From positions 1 through 27,445 of IMG/VR virus record IMGVR_UViG_3300027747_000912: a stretch of 27,445 nucleotides of DNA; one strand, given 5' to 3'. The stretch comes from a virus. How positions within the stretch are numbered: position 1 is the stretch's first letter; each line of letters opens with the position of its first letter. Below, in pieces: positions 8,641 through 16,105 of this stretch. A model generated the notes under the pieces. It was not told the origin of the DNA. It saw only the letters and a program-made list of their open reading frames with translations, and made no database searches. The translations under genes were made by a program, and so were the position numbers.

Positions 8641-10011
8641 TTATGGCCTGAATGCTGGACGCGGTGGTGGTGTTGGGCCGAAGTGCGAAGAACCCAAGCC
8701 GGAGAAAGTCGACAATGCCCAAAGGTTGATAGTCGAAATGCCTGCTGGAGCCGGATTAGTCGCGTTGTAGTTCTTTCGGAAACGCTTCAGTTCTTCAAGC
8801 GTATCCGAAATTGTGAGATTCATTTCTTCAATGTTCATTCCGGCTTCAACTCCGAGGCCTAAACCTGTCGCACCACCAGCAACGGCTCCGATCTTTGCAC
8901 CGAGAATCGCACCGGGAATCGCGCCAACACCTCCGAACAACGCGCCGATGCCGCCACCGATCAACGCACCTGCTGCGCCGCCAATCCCAGCACCGCCAAC
9001 TGCTCCCGTCGCTCCGAGCGCAATTGCACCGCCAGTGCCGCCAAACATATCTCCGATGCCCTTGAGGACTTCAAGGATGCCGATGACTGCACCAAGAATC
9101 AAATCCAACACTCCGGCAATCAAGGGTGCGAGAGCCTTCAGGATGCCAGCCAGCAATGCCGACAAGCCACCCCAAATAGCAGCAAGAGCCGTCTTGATGG
9201 GAGTCATTGCATCCATCAGAATCAACTGGCTTGTCGCAATCGCATTTGCCAACGGGCCGAGAGCCTCGCCCATAGCCATGCGCTGTTGCATCTCTCCAAC
9301 CTGAAGTCGCGCAGCAGCCATTGCACCGCCGTAGGACAACTTGGCCGCTTCGATTGTTGAGCGTGCCCATTCTTCTGATGCTTGAATTGCTTTGCCGAGC
9401 GCATCAGCCAACCCCTCCAGCAGACCTGTGCCCAAAGCAATCGCAGCACCAGCCAACGAGATGCCTGCGGCAACGCTGCCGACCTTTCCGCCCATCTGAA
9501 TCAAACCATCAAGCACACCGCCGCTAGCGAAGATGCCCTGCCCAATGCTGTCGAACGCATCCTGCAACGGCTTGATGCGCTTCGATAGTGCATCGCCCTT
9601 CGACTCTTCTTCCGTGTCCGCAGCAGTCTTGGATGCAGTTCGCAAATCAGACACGGCCGAAGCCGTATCGGCGACCGTTCCATCTAGCATTCTCATGCCA
9701 CCCGAACTCTGTCGCGTGAAGTTCGCAAACTGATCTAGCATCACCGAGATGCGTGCCAACGAATCGTTGACCGACTTCAGGTGAACCGTCAGTTTGCCGA
9801 GATGCCCCTGCATTCCTGCGCTCGACAGGAAGACGGTGTTCAACTTATCAATGCCCTGCGACAGCCGGATGGCAGAGTCGCCTAGATGCTCCACAGCGTC
9901 CGCAGATGCTCCGGTGGCCCCAGCGGAGGCTTGGCCTCCCGGGCCGCCCATTGGGGTCGCTGCTTGGCCTGCAAACCGAATGTCGATATGTCCCAGTGAT
10001 TCGTCAGCCAT
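8641..10011 (-). CDS. Tail tape measure protein, 456 residues
   Basis: The tape measure spans the tail tube, sets its length and is ejected ahead of the DNA. Residues 1-180 are helical and polar. From about 185 on come long hydrophobic stretches and a Gly/Ala zipper region (about 320-385: GGAIALGATGAVGGAGIGG and similar), typical of tape measures that insert into the host membrane. The C-terminus is Pro-rich. ATG at 10011 is chosen over an upstream TTG at 10017; AAGGG lies about nine bases before it. At roughly 0.15 nm per residue the tail would be near 70 nm, which is short. The gene is not directly after the chaperone as usual, since two genes intervene. Confidence 0.82.
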   Translation of the reverse strand: MADESLGHIDIRFAGQAATPMGGPGGQASAGATGASADAVEHLGDSAIRLSQGIDKLNTVFLSSAGMQGHLGKLTVHLKSVNDSLARISVMLDQFANFTRQSSGGMRMLDGTVADTASAVSDLRTASKTAADTEEESKGDALSKRIKPLQDAFDSIGQGIFASGGVLDGLIQMGGKVGSVAAGISLAGAAIALGTGLLEGLADALGKAIQASEEWARSTIEAAKLSYGGAMAAARLQVGEMQQRMAMGEALGPLANAIATSQLILMDAMTPIKTALAAIWGGLSALLAGILKALAPLIAGVLDLILGAVIGILEVLKGIGDMFGGTGGAIALGATGAVGGAGIGGAAGALIGGGIGALFGGVGAIPGAILGAKIGAVAGGATGLGLGVEAGMNIEEMNLTISDTLEELKRFRKNYNATNPAPAGISTINLWALSTFSGLGSSHFGPTPPPRPAFRP

Positions 10012-10459
10012 CTGCAAGCACCCTTACGAAAGTTCGGAATGTGGCGGTCGCGTAGGTCAGTCCAGTTTCGGCATCGTAAGTGCCGTTGTCCAGCCGCAAG
10101 AACACCTGATTCTCGGCTCCGGTCGGCTCGTACTTATTCAGGGCAGATGCGGCATTGAACGCTTCCTGAAACGCACTCTTGTTGTCGACCAATTTCTCCG
10201 TCATGCGCTTGGCGAAGTCATATTCCACCTTGGCAACAGCGTGAACCTTGTACTCCAAGACGAAGATGTTCAAACCCGTTTCGTCGCCCATAATGATCAT
10301 GCTCGACGGTTCGATTTGGAAGTTTGGAACAGCCGAATCTTGCAAGTGCAACTTGTCAACGACGAAACAGCGGTTTGCTGCAACTGACATCTGATTACTC
10401 AACCGAGTGGCGAGAGCCTTGAAGAAGTCGCCAATCGTGGTAGTCGAAGTCGTACTCAC
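10004..10459 (-). CDS. Hypothetical tail protein, 151 residues
   Basis: The GTG start sits in a GTGA overlap with the upstream structural gene, and the end overlaps the tape measure gene. The protein has an N-terminal helix (IGDFFKALATRLSNQ), a central beta part and a C-terminal strand pair (VFLRLDNGTYDAETG... TATFRTFVRVL). Size and fold type would suit a tail terminator or tail-completion protein, but the motif is not specific. It lies between chaperone and tape measure, where siphophages usually have nothing, so it probably works with the carbohydrate-binding-like protein encoded just before it. Family not recognised. Confidence 0.6.
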   Translation of the reverse strand: MSTTSTTTIGDFFKALATRLSNQMSVAANRCFVVDKLHLQDSAVPNFQIEPSSMIIMGDETGLNIFVLEYKVHAVAKVEYDFAKRMTEKLVDNKSAFQEAFNAASALNKYEPTGAENQVFLRLDNGTYDAETGLTYATATFRTFVRVLADG

Positions 10460-11733
10460 GGGATCACGCTATTCGTCACGGTTCCAGTTGCGTCGGTTGG
10501 CAGTTCGATTCCGCTAGCGAACGGAGCAAAGAACCGTTCGGTGTAGTTCAACACATTCGACTGGTAGTTGTTGGTGATTGCCACGGTCGCGTAGTCGCCG
10601 ATTCGCCAGTCCGTTGCGCCACCGATGATTTGAATGAACTGCCCATTCACTCCGTACTGACTTGGCACAAAAACGAACGCGCAGTCAATGGCCTTGACGC
10701 ATCCCACATCCTGATCGAAACGCAACTCCACCGTGACCGTTGTTGCCGGAGCATCGAAAGGCATGGTGTAAGAGAACACATTCAGCGCCCATGATGTGGT
10801 CAACGCTGCCGCATCCTGTTCGATGAGATCGCCAGTTGGCGTAGACAAGGCCATAGCGATATCGCGTGTAGATGTGCCGCTGATCTTCTTGGCCCAAAAC
10901 CCAAACAAGATGCGCTTGCCGGGGCCAAGAACAACTTGTGGGCTTGTCTGCACCGCCGTTGCTGCGACCGCTCCACTGAACTGCAATGCAGACCCGTTGC
11001 GGAATGTGCCTGTCGAAAGTTGAGACAAAGCAGACGAACCAGTGACCGTCCAACTGTCCGGAACGCCGCCCGTAAACGAATCAAAGCCGCCGTTCTGAAG
11101 TGTGTTCTTGGAATCGGTGTAGTCGCTGCTGGCAAGAGTCGCGTTGCAGCCCGAACCTCCCGGCCACAAATACGAAGTCGAATCAGCAACGCGAGCAGTG
11201 CCAGTAATTCGGAACACTTCTCGGCCAAGTGCCGCACCAGTAGTCGTGTCGCTAATGCACTGCACGCGAATAGTTTCGCTTGCAGACATCTGCGAGGGAT
11301 TGCCATGAAGGATGACTTTGCCAGTTCCAACATTGCTTCCCGAGTACGACACGCTTCCCTGCGTAACCACATTCTTGTACAGCGAAGTTCCAGCACTTCG
11401 CATCTGCCGATTCAGTTCCTGCAACGCAGCGTTTGTCGTTTTCGCAATCGAATCGTTGTCTGCCGTGATCATCTCGGTAAGCGTCTTTACACCACCCTGA
11501 ACCACATTGCTGATTGAACTGTCCGTGCTTGAATACAGATTCAAGAAGTACGCCAGCACATCCGAAATCATGTATCGAGTGCTGGAGTCATACTGTCCGT
11601 CAAGGCCCGATCCGGTATATGAACCCGTTCCCTTGATGCGATCCAGCAATGCGCTTCGCGCATCAATCTGCGACTTCGCAACGCCGAACAGTTTGCCGAG
11701 TCGGTTGTAAAGAGTGGTCAGTGAGATCGCCAT
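10456..11733 (-). CDS. Structural protein with carbohydrate-binding-like domain, 425 residues (paralogue of 1487-2845)
   Basis: This protein has the same layout as the gene at 1487-2845: an LGKLFGVA motif near residue 12, a matching ETIR segment and WPGGSGCN near residue 190, a jelly-roll signature (LQNGGFDSF... PDSWTV, residues 212-230) through about 370, and a related C-terminus (GGATDW... GIELPTDATGTVTNS). The match is clear but diverged, so the duplication is old. It probably decorates the tail or forms an appendage that binds polysaccharide; this is inferred from the domain. The start has AGGGA nine bases upstream and overlaps the end of the frameshifted chaperone by 16 bases. Its place between chaperone and tape measure is unusual. 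Confidence 0.8.
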   Translation of the reverse strand: MAISLTTLYNRLGKLFGVAKSQIDARSALLDRIKGTGSYTGSGLDGQYDSSTRYMISDVLAYFLNLYSSTDSSISNVVQGGVKTLTEMITADNDSIAKTTNAALQELNRQMRSAGTSLYKNVVTQGSVSYSGSNVGTGKVILHGNPSQMSASETIRVQCISDTTTGAALGREVFRITGTARVADSTSYLWPGGSGCNATLASSDYTDSKNTLQNGGFDSFTGGVPDSWTVTGSSALSQLSTGTFRNGSALQFSGAVAATAVQTSPQVVLGPGKRILFGFWAKKISGTSTRDIAMALSTPTGDLIEQDAAALTTSWALNVFSYTMPFDAPATTVTVELRFDQDVGCVKAIDCAFVFVPSQYGVNGQFIQIIGGATDWRIGDYATVAITNNYQSNVLNYTERFFAPFASGIELPTDATGTVTNSVIP

Positions 11734-12241
11734 TGCTTGCTTCCCTGATTGGCGGAATCAAAAGCCGCCTCAATTTGCGCCTTCGTATCCGGCTCCGTTC
11801 CAAACAGGGCAGCAGTCAATTCGTTTGCCGCTCCCCTTCCGCCAACCGCAGCCCCGATGGCTTGCGTTGTTGGCAATGCCTTCCAAGCGAGTGCTGTTCG
11901 CATATTCAGCATCATGCCGATTGCGATGTCTTTGGGAAAGTCGAACGGGTTTACGCCATAAACAGCCGTAAAGATGCTTATGGCGCGAGCGCGTTTCCCA
12001 GAGATGCCAACTTCAACTTCGCACGAAGCACGATGGCGAACAGTCGCGTGTCATCAAGACCCTCGACCGCTTCCGCAGGGAACACCGACTTCTTGAGCGC
12101 AGCAATTTCAGCCTGCGCGTCGCCCTTGTCGAGTGCGTTGTTCAACTGCAGATCGGCGATGAAGATGCTTGCGTCGATACGGAACTGGCGACCATCGGCC
12201 AAACCAACTTCCAAATCCAGCATTTGAGTGTCAAGTTTCAT
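11718..12241 (-). CDS. Tail assembly chaperone, long form made by -1 frameshift (lambda GT-like), about 174 residues
   Basis: The short chaperone frame ends at 11978, but the -1 frame is open from well before the slip site to a TGA at 11718-11720. It encodes a sensible extension (ISIFTAVYGVNPFDFPKD, then an Ala-rich helix and a Gly-rich part). Slipping on GGGAAAC at 11993-11999 joins 83 residues of the short form to 91 of the extension. In lambda and many siphophages the two forms, G and GT, bind the tape measure and recruit tube subunits and are absent from the virion. Position directly after the tube gene and the match of frame direction make this assignment strong. The extension ends inside the start of the next gene. 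Confidence 0.85.
11978..12241 (-). CDS. Tail assembly chaperone, short form (lambda G-like), 87 residues
   Basis: AGGAG lies five bases before the ATG, 14 bases downstream of the tube gene. The protein is small and helical, with an N-terminal beta part (MLDLEVGLADGRQFRID) and a charged helical C-terminus ending LASLGNALAP. By place and by the frameshift near its end it matches the G protein of the lambda-type chaperone pair, which is made in excess over the long form and helps polymerise tube protein around the tape measure. There is little sequence-level evidence apart from this context, as this family diverges fast. Confidence 0.8.
   Translation of the reverse strand: MKLDTQMLDLEVGLADGRQFRIDASIFIADLQLNNALDKGDAQAEIAALKKSVFPAEAVEGLDDTRLFAIVLRAKLKLASLGNALAP
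11993..11999 (-). promoter_or_regulatory. Programmed -1 ribosomal frameshift site, GGGAAAC
   Basis: In the zero frame the codons read ctG GGA AAC, the X XXY YYZ pattern of a -1 slippery heptamer, four sense codons before the stop of the short chaperone. A possible downstream helper is a six-base-pair TTTACG/CGTAAA hairpin starting about 20 bases later. The -1 frame is the one that carries the extension. Confidence 0.88.
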
Positions 12242-12255
12242 GGAGGCTCCTGTGT

Positions 12256-12792
12256 TTAGGTGGTGAAGGTGTACAGCGTACCGAAGCCAGCCGTATCCAC
12301 ATCGGGCAGGATTTCGCCAGCAAACACAAGTCGAGTGGCCTTGTTACCAAACTCCTGATAATCCAACTTTGTAGGACGCACTCGGAACACGGTAATGCCA
12401 CGGCGACCGCTGATTGACGGAACAAGAGCGAAGTTCAATGTCAAATCATTTGCGGTTGTGTTATTACCCGCTCCCGTTAGCGTGCCTGTGGCTGGATACT
12501 TTCCACTTTCACCGCCAGCAGCACCATTGCCAGTTGAGTAAACCTGCAACTTTCCAGCCTCTGCGGGGTCGTAAGATACAAGGCTGAAATTGATCGTTGC
12601 GGTGATGCCAGTCATAATTGACTCGGCGGGCATGTCGCCAAACTCATTCGTCTGAATGTCCACATACTTGTGGCTCATTTCGATGCGGAACAAGTCGTTG
12701 TTGTCACCGCGACCAAGCACTGAGGATGCTGCCGTAGAACCTGATCCCCACTTGATCGTGTGTGGGCCCGTGACATTGATTGCTGTTGACAT
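12256..12792 (-). CDS. Major tail tube protein, 178 residues
   Basis: A strong AGGAGA site lies six to seven bases before the ATG, as expected for an abundant protein. The sequence is beta-rich, with Asn, Thr and Gly turns and long alternating strands, and has no enzyme motif. It sits between the tail-completion gene and the frameshifted chaperone, the canonical position of the tube protein. It would stack in rings around the tape measure to form the tail channel. Length is slightly below the usual 190-250 residues. The assignment rests mainly on order and composition; there is no sheath-like gene beside it, so the tail is probably non-contractile. Confidence 0.72.
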   Translation of the reverse strand: MSTAINVTGPHTIKWGSGSTAASSVLGRGDNNDLFRIEMSHKYVDIQTNEFGDMPAESIMTGITATINFSLVSYDPAEAGKLQVYSTGNGAAGGESGKYPATGTLTGAGNNTTANDLTLNFALVPSISGRRGITVFRVRPTKLDYQEFGNKATRLVFAGEILPDVDTAGFGTLYTFTT

Positions 12793-12813
12793 GGTTTATC
12801 TCCTAAATTGATT

Positions 12814-13404
12814 CTAACGCGCACCAAGAGAGCGGGCAATTGCTCGCGCCACCTCTCTCTTTGCAGATGATGGCATCGCCAAAATTGGCCGTGCCGGAAC
12901 TGTTACACCATGTTTCGCATAGCCAAACTCTCCGCGCTTTTTTGCCGCTTCTTGCTTCTTTCTAGCCTTGCCATCAATGTCAAACTCGATTTGATTGATG
13001 GCGGTCTTTGCTCCACCACGCGCTGCGGCTCTAGTGAACGGAATGATGTTCGGCCCCTTGGTCGTGAATCCGTGATGTTGAAACACCGCATAGAGCGGGC
13101 CGCGCAGAAACAGTCTCACGCCGTTTTGGATCGCTTTGGTTGTTCCGTTTAGGCTCCGAAGCAAGTTGCCTGTGTCAGCCAGCGGCGTGCCGCCAGCCCG
13201 GTAGTGCGGTATTTCAACCTGCTTTTTGTTCTTTCCACGACCCTTCCAAACCTTCAGTTTTGCAGTATCAGCCCACAAGCGAGCGTATCCGCCAACATCT
13301 GCACCCTTGGTTCGGATGCGTTTCTTGGCCTGCATGACAAGTACAAGGCCCAAATTGGCCCCATCTTGTCCTAGCCGCTGGAGCAGTTCGCGCCCTAGAT
13401 CCAT
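12814..13404 (-). CDS. Phage virion morphogenesis / tail completion protein (Mu gpG or HK97 gp10-like), 196 residues
   Basis: The start overlaps the preceding stop as TAATG. Features of the gpG/gp10 group are visible: a very basic N-terminal half, a GGTPLADTGNLLRSL segment, a QHHGF turn (residues about 110-114) and a VPARPILAMP motif near the C-terminus that resembles the conserved VPARPFL of that family. These proteins finish the head-to-tail joint or the tail end. Its place after the DUF1320-like gene and before the tube gene fits. A KKRGEFGYAKHG insertion before the VPARP motif is specific to this copy. Confidence 0.75.
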   Translation of the reverse strand: MDLGRELLQRLGQDGANLGLVLVMQAKKRIRTKGADVGGYARLWADTAKLKVWKGRGKNKKQVEIPHYRAGGTPLADTGNLLRSLNGTTKAIQNGVRLFLRGPLYAVFQHHGFTTKGPNIIPFTRAAARGGAKTAINQIEFDIDGKARKKQEAAKKRGEFGYAKHGVTVPARPILAMPSSAKREVARAIARSLGAR

Positions 13405-13895
13405 TAGTACGCCTGCGTGCGCCGGGACGGGTAGAACGAATCATCCGAAGCCATTCGGAGGCTTCCCCGCGTGGAGGCCGATATGACGGACACAGAGGCC
13501 GTCCCAGCCTGTCGGTTGGCATCCACGGCAAACACTCGCTTGCCGTCCCGGAGCGATCCTAGAGCCTCCTGCGCCCTATTAGCCTTGGCCTTGACGGACT
13601 CCGGCACATCGCCGCCGCGACGCTCAAACAGGAAGCACAAGGCCAGATCGGCGACCAGCCCGCGAAGCAAAGCGTTGCCGTTGGTGGCGAGAGCCTCTAG
13701 TTCACTGACGGTGTAAGAGTTCGACCGGGTGGCTGCGCTCGCCACCTCCTCGCCGCCTCGGAGCAGGGCTTCCGTGATGATCGTTGATGACGACACCGTG
13801 CCGTCCGTATTGTCGTCGGTAGCCAGTTCTGCCAGCAAGCGAGCATCTGCGTACAGGATGAAGTTTGCGTTGGAGAGAAGTTGGGCCATTGCCAT
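13404..13895 (-). CDS. Head-tail connector, DUF1320 (Mu gp36)-like, 163 residues
   Basis: Helical N-terminus, then a YTVSELEALATNG segment followed by LLRGLVADLALCFLFERRGG and a DGKRVFAVDANRQAG turn, ending with a DDSFYPSRR tail. This is the pattern of DUF1320 proteins (Mu gp36), which are placed between capsid and tail genes in Mu-type head modules and are thought to sit at the connector. The first of two nearby ATGs is preferred, with GGAGG about eight bases before it. The gene is separated from the capsid gene by a stable hairpin (13916-13946). Confidence 0.78.
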   Translation of the reverse strand: MAMAQLLSNANFILYADARLLAELATDDNTDGTVSSSTIITEALLRGGEEVASAATRSNSYTVSELEALATNGNALLRGLVADLALCFLFERRGGDVPESVKAKANRAQEALGSLRDGKRVFAVDANRQAGTASVSVISASTRGSLRMASDDSFYPSRRTQAY

Positions 13896-13915
13896 AGGTC
13901 AGTCCTCCATGAAAT

Positions 13916-13946
13916 AGGGCCGCCCCGGTGTTAGCGGAGCGGCCCT
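13916..13946 (-). terminator. Stable hairpin after the capsid gene, possible partial terminator
   Basis: A perfect 12-base-pair GC-rich stem (one G-U) with a seven-base loop lies in the only sizeable gap of the head module, between the capsid stop and the next start. Only a short ATTTC follows, so it is a weak terminator at best; it may instead protect or trim the 3' end of capsid mRNA, or reduce downstream expression. Confidence 0.6.
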
Positions 13947-13968
13947 GAAGTTGCAGAGTCAGAGCCGA

Positions 13969-15006
13969 TCAGGAGTTCGCGTCGGCGATGTACAGACCCG
14001 ACAGCGGGGCAGTCAGCACCACCGCGCTGTTGTCGGTCACGCTGCCGCGCACGCGACGGTTCCACGGATCTTCCATCGTCTCCACGGTCATGTCCTCGTA
14101 CGCGAAGGTGGTCAGCGTGCTGAAGGACGGGCCTTCATTACCAACCAGACCACCGGGACGGCTCACGAACACGATGCCGGGAGCAGTCGAAGTTCCGTAG
14201 AAGAAGCCACGAGTGTTCGCGCCGCCCTTACGGGTGGACACGCGCACAGTGTCATCAACCACCACACCACCCAGACCGAAGAGGGTCTGCGGCAGACCAT
14301 AAGCGGCAAAGGTTGCATCGCCCTTCAAGAAGGACAGAGCAGCGGGGTAGTTCTTGACATAATCGCGCACGCCGTCGCTAGTCGCCATAAGGCGAGCCGT
14401 GGTTGGGTTCACGATCATCAGAATGTCCTGCGGCCCAACTGCGCCGACCGTGTTCTGAACGATCTTCTCAATCGCCGCACGAACAACCGCCTGCACGCCG
14501 TCAGTTCCCTGAATGCCGCTGGTAAGACCGCTCACCAGATCGGTTGCGTTCGCAAAGTAGTTCACGCTGCTCGTCCAGTTGCCGCTAGTGGTCAGAGTGG
14601 TCGCAGCGCGATAAGCGCGATGAGTCATCATCTTCGCAGCAGCAATGCGAGCGTGCGAAGCGGTGATGTCCCACTGGGCTTGGCGCGCAGTCTCCTGCGG
14701 GATGTTGAACGAGGTCTGGAAACGCTGGCAAGTGAACTGGTTGAACTCGAAGTCCGAGTTGATACCAGTCGGGCGATCCTCACCCAGAGGCCACTGGAGA
14801 TCCTGCGTGTTGACCACGCGAGCGGTCTCTTCTTCGTCAATGCGGAGGTAGTAGCCGCTCATCTGTTGCACAGGCACGATCTGACTGTACTGCGTGATGG
14901 GGAAGCGGTTGACGCTGCGAGTGAACTCAATCTGGATCTGCCCGGTCGCGGGCGAGAAAGTGGGGACAAAGGTATTTAGTCCACCACCAACACCGTATTC
15001 AGCCAT
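13969..15006 (-). CDS. Major capsid protein, HK97 fold (Mu gpT-like), 345 residues
   Basis: The length, the gene order (protease-scaffold, decoration-like protein, capsid, DUF1320) and segments such as FNIPQETARQAQWDITASHA, a GPQDILMIVNPTTARLM segment and a C-terminal YEDMTVETMEDPWNRRVRG strand fit a coat subunit. AAAGGAG lies nine bases before the ATG. The very N-terminus contains GVGGGLNTFVP (residues 5-15), the same 11 residues as at the protease/scaffold junction of the gene at 15467-16702. That could be a processing or docking site. A GC-rich antisense frame of similar length on the plus strand is a shadow. Confidence 0.88.
   Translation of the reverse strand: MAEYGVGGGLNTFVPTFSPATGQIQIEFTRSVNRFPITQYSQIVPVQQMSGYYLRIDEEETARVVNTQDLQWPLGEDRPTGINSDFEFNQFTCQRFQTSFNIPQETARQAQWDITASHARIAAAKMMTHRAYRAATTLTTSGNWTSSVNYFANATDLVSGLTSGIQGTDGVQAVVRAAIEKIVQNTVGAVGPQDILMIVNPTTARLMATSDGVRDYVKNYPAALSFLKGDATFAAYGLPQTLFGLGGVVVDDTVRVSTRKGGANTRGFFYGTSTAPGIVFVSRPGGLVGNEGPSFSTLTTFAYEDMTVETMEDPWNRRVRGSVTDNSAVVLTAPLSGLYIADANS
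14962..14994 (-). repeat. Copy of the GVGGGLNTFVP peptide at the capsid N-terminus
   Basis: Encodes residues 5-15 of the major capsid protein. Its codons (GGT GTT GGT GGT GGA CTA AAT) are less GC-rich than those of the copy at 16130-16162, so the identity is at protein level and not a recent DNA copy. Confidence 0.85.
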
Positions 15007-15040
15007 TGTTCATTGCTCCTTTTGTTCTTGGGTCGTTGGA

Positions 15041-15448
15041 TCAGGCGTAGTAGTTCCAGCCCGCCACGCGAGCCGCACGAACGATTTCACCAGCCGCGCC
15101 CGTCTGAAGGGCCACATAGGCCTGATAGCGACGAGTCGTGGTGGTGGTAAGGCCGGTGATGGCCTTGCCGTTGCTGTCGGACTCCAGCGTGTCGCCGCGA
15201 GTCACGCCACCACTACCAACCTCCACCAGCACGATGTCGCCACCCTGAAGGGTGATCGGGTCGCCGCTGACGGCGTGGTTTGCGCTGTTGAAGGCCGTGG
15301 TGCTGCCATCGGTCACGCCGAGGCAAGCCAGCGTGCCAAGGGTCTGCTGAAGGCCAGTATCGTCAGCAGCCGTCGAGGGCTTGACGAAACGATAGGGGGC
15401 AATCGTGCCGCCTGCGATGAGTGCCGGAGTGTCAGAGAAAGATCCCAT
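15041..15448 (-). CDS. Capsid decoration-like protein (DUF2190 type), 135 residues
   Basis: A small beta protein of the kind encoded just before the capsid gene: GGTIAPYRFVK at the N-terminus, CLGVTDGST and a GDIVLVEVGSGGVTRGDTL loop, and a RRYQAYVALQTGAAGEIVRAARVAG C-terminal region. This layout resembles the DUF2190/head-fibre-associated decoration family that caps capsid surfaces and stabilises the shell after expansion. AAAGGA lies nine bases before the ATG. It could alternatively be a spike-like head protein, since such small beta proteins are hard to tell apart. Confidence 0.75.
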   Translation of the reverse strand: MGSFSDTPALIAGGTIAPYRFVKPSTAADDTGLQQTLGTLACLGVTDGSTTAFNSANHAVSGDPITLQGGDIVLVEVGSGGVTRGDTLESDSNGKAITGLTTTTTRRYQAYVALQTGAAGEIVRAARVAGWNYYA

Positions 15449-15466
15449 TGTGTTTTGTCCTTTCGA

Positions 15467-16105
15467 TTAGGCCTTCTGGCCCGTGTACTTTGCGAACAGT
15501 TGCTTGAACTTGGCGAGGTCGCCAGCGGCCTCATGCACCGCACGAGCGGTCGCTACCTTGGGGTCGAGGGTTTCACCACCCTCATCAGTCACGGTGTGCT
15601 GCGCCACGGTCGGAACATTCAGCGGCAGGCGGGCCATCGTGGCCTTCCAGAACGCGATCTTCGCGCCGGGGTTGGCAGCGTCCGACAGTTCCTCCACCAT
15701 GCTGTTGCGGAACTTGCCGCAGCGGTAGCCGTCGCGGATCATGGAATCGACTTCCTTGCCGAACCGCTCCAACTTCAGTTGCTTCTCAAGTTCCTGCACG
15801 CGAGCGAAGAGAGCCTTCGTGGACTTGTCGCCCTTGGACATCTTGGACTTGCCGCCGTACGCAGCCTCCATCTCTTCCTCGTCCTTCTCGTCCTCGTCGC
15901 CCTCAAAGTTCTCTTCGTCCTCGTCGCCATCGACGGGGCCAGCGAACTCCATGCCCTCGGCGGCCATCGCCTCGGCATCGGCTTCGTAGCCCATCTTGTC
16001 CTCGTCCTCTTCGGCCTCGCACTCCATAGCGGCAGCAGCCTCAAGAGCCTTCTTGGCCTCGGCCTCTGCTTCGGCTTCCATCTTCTTCTTCATCTGCTTT
16101 GGCAT
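15467..16105 (-). CDS. Nested in-frame scaffold protein (Mu Z / lambda Nu3-like), 212 residues
   Basis: An in-frame ATG at codon 200 of the protease gene, at the exact start of the scaffold half (PKQMKKKMEAEAEAEA), is preceded by AAAGGA with six bases to the ATG, a near-ideal ribosome binding site. Lambda (C/Nu3) and Mu (I/Z) make their scaffold from such internal starts. The product would lack both the protease domain and the GVGGGLNTFVP peptide. It would supply the abundant scaffold while the full-length form brings in the protease at low copy. Expression is inferred from the site and from these precedents. Confidence 0.7.
   Translation of the reverse strand: MPKQMKKKMEAEAEAEAKKALEAAAAMECEAEEDEDKMGYEADAEAMAAEGMEFAGPVDGDEDEENFEGDEDEKDEEEMEAAYGGKSKMSKGDKSTKALFARVQELEKQLKLERFGKEVDSMIRDGYRCGKFRNSMVEELSDAANPGAKIAFWKATMARLPLNVPTVAQHTVTDEGGETLDPKVATARAVHEAAGDLAKFKQLFAKYTGQKA

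Noticed and set aside
13951-14979. A 342-codon open frame on the plus strand
   Set aside because: It is the reverse complement of the capsid gene and has no ribosome binding site or recognisable protein features.
15873-16105. Low-complexity Glu/Asp/Ala-coding DNA as a possible repeat array
   Set aside because: It is the acidic scaffold domain; codons vary and there is no regular repeat unit or CRISPR-like spacing.
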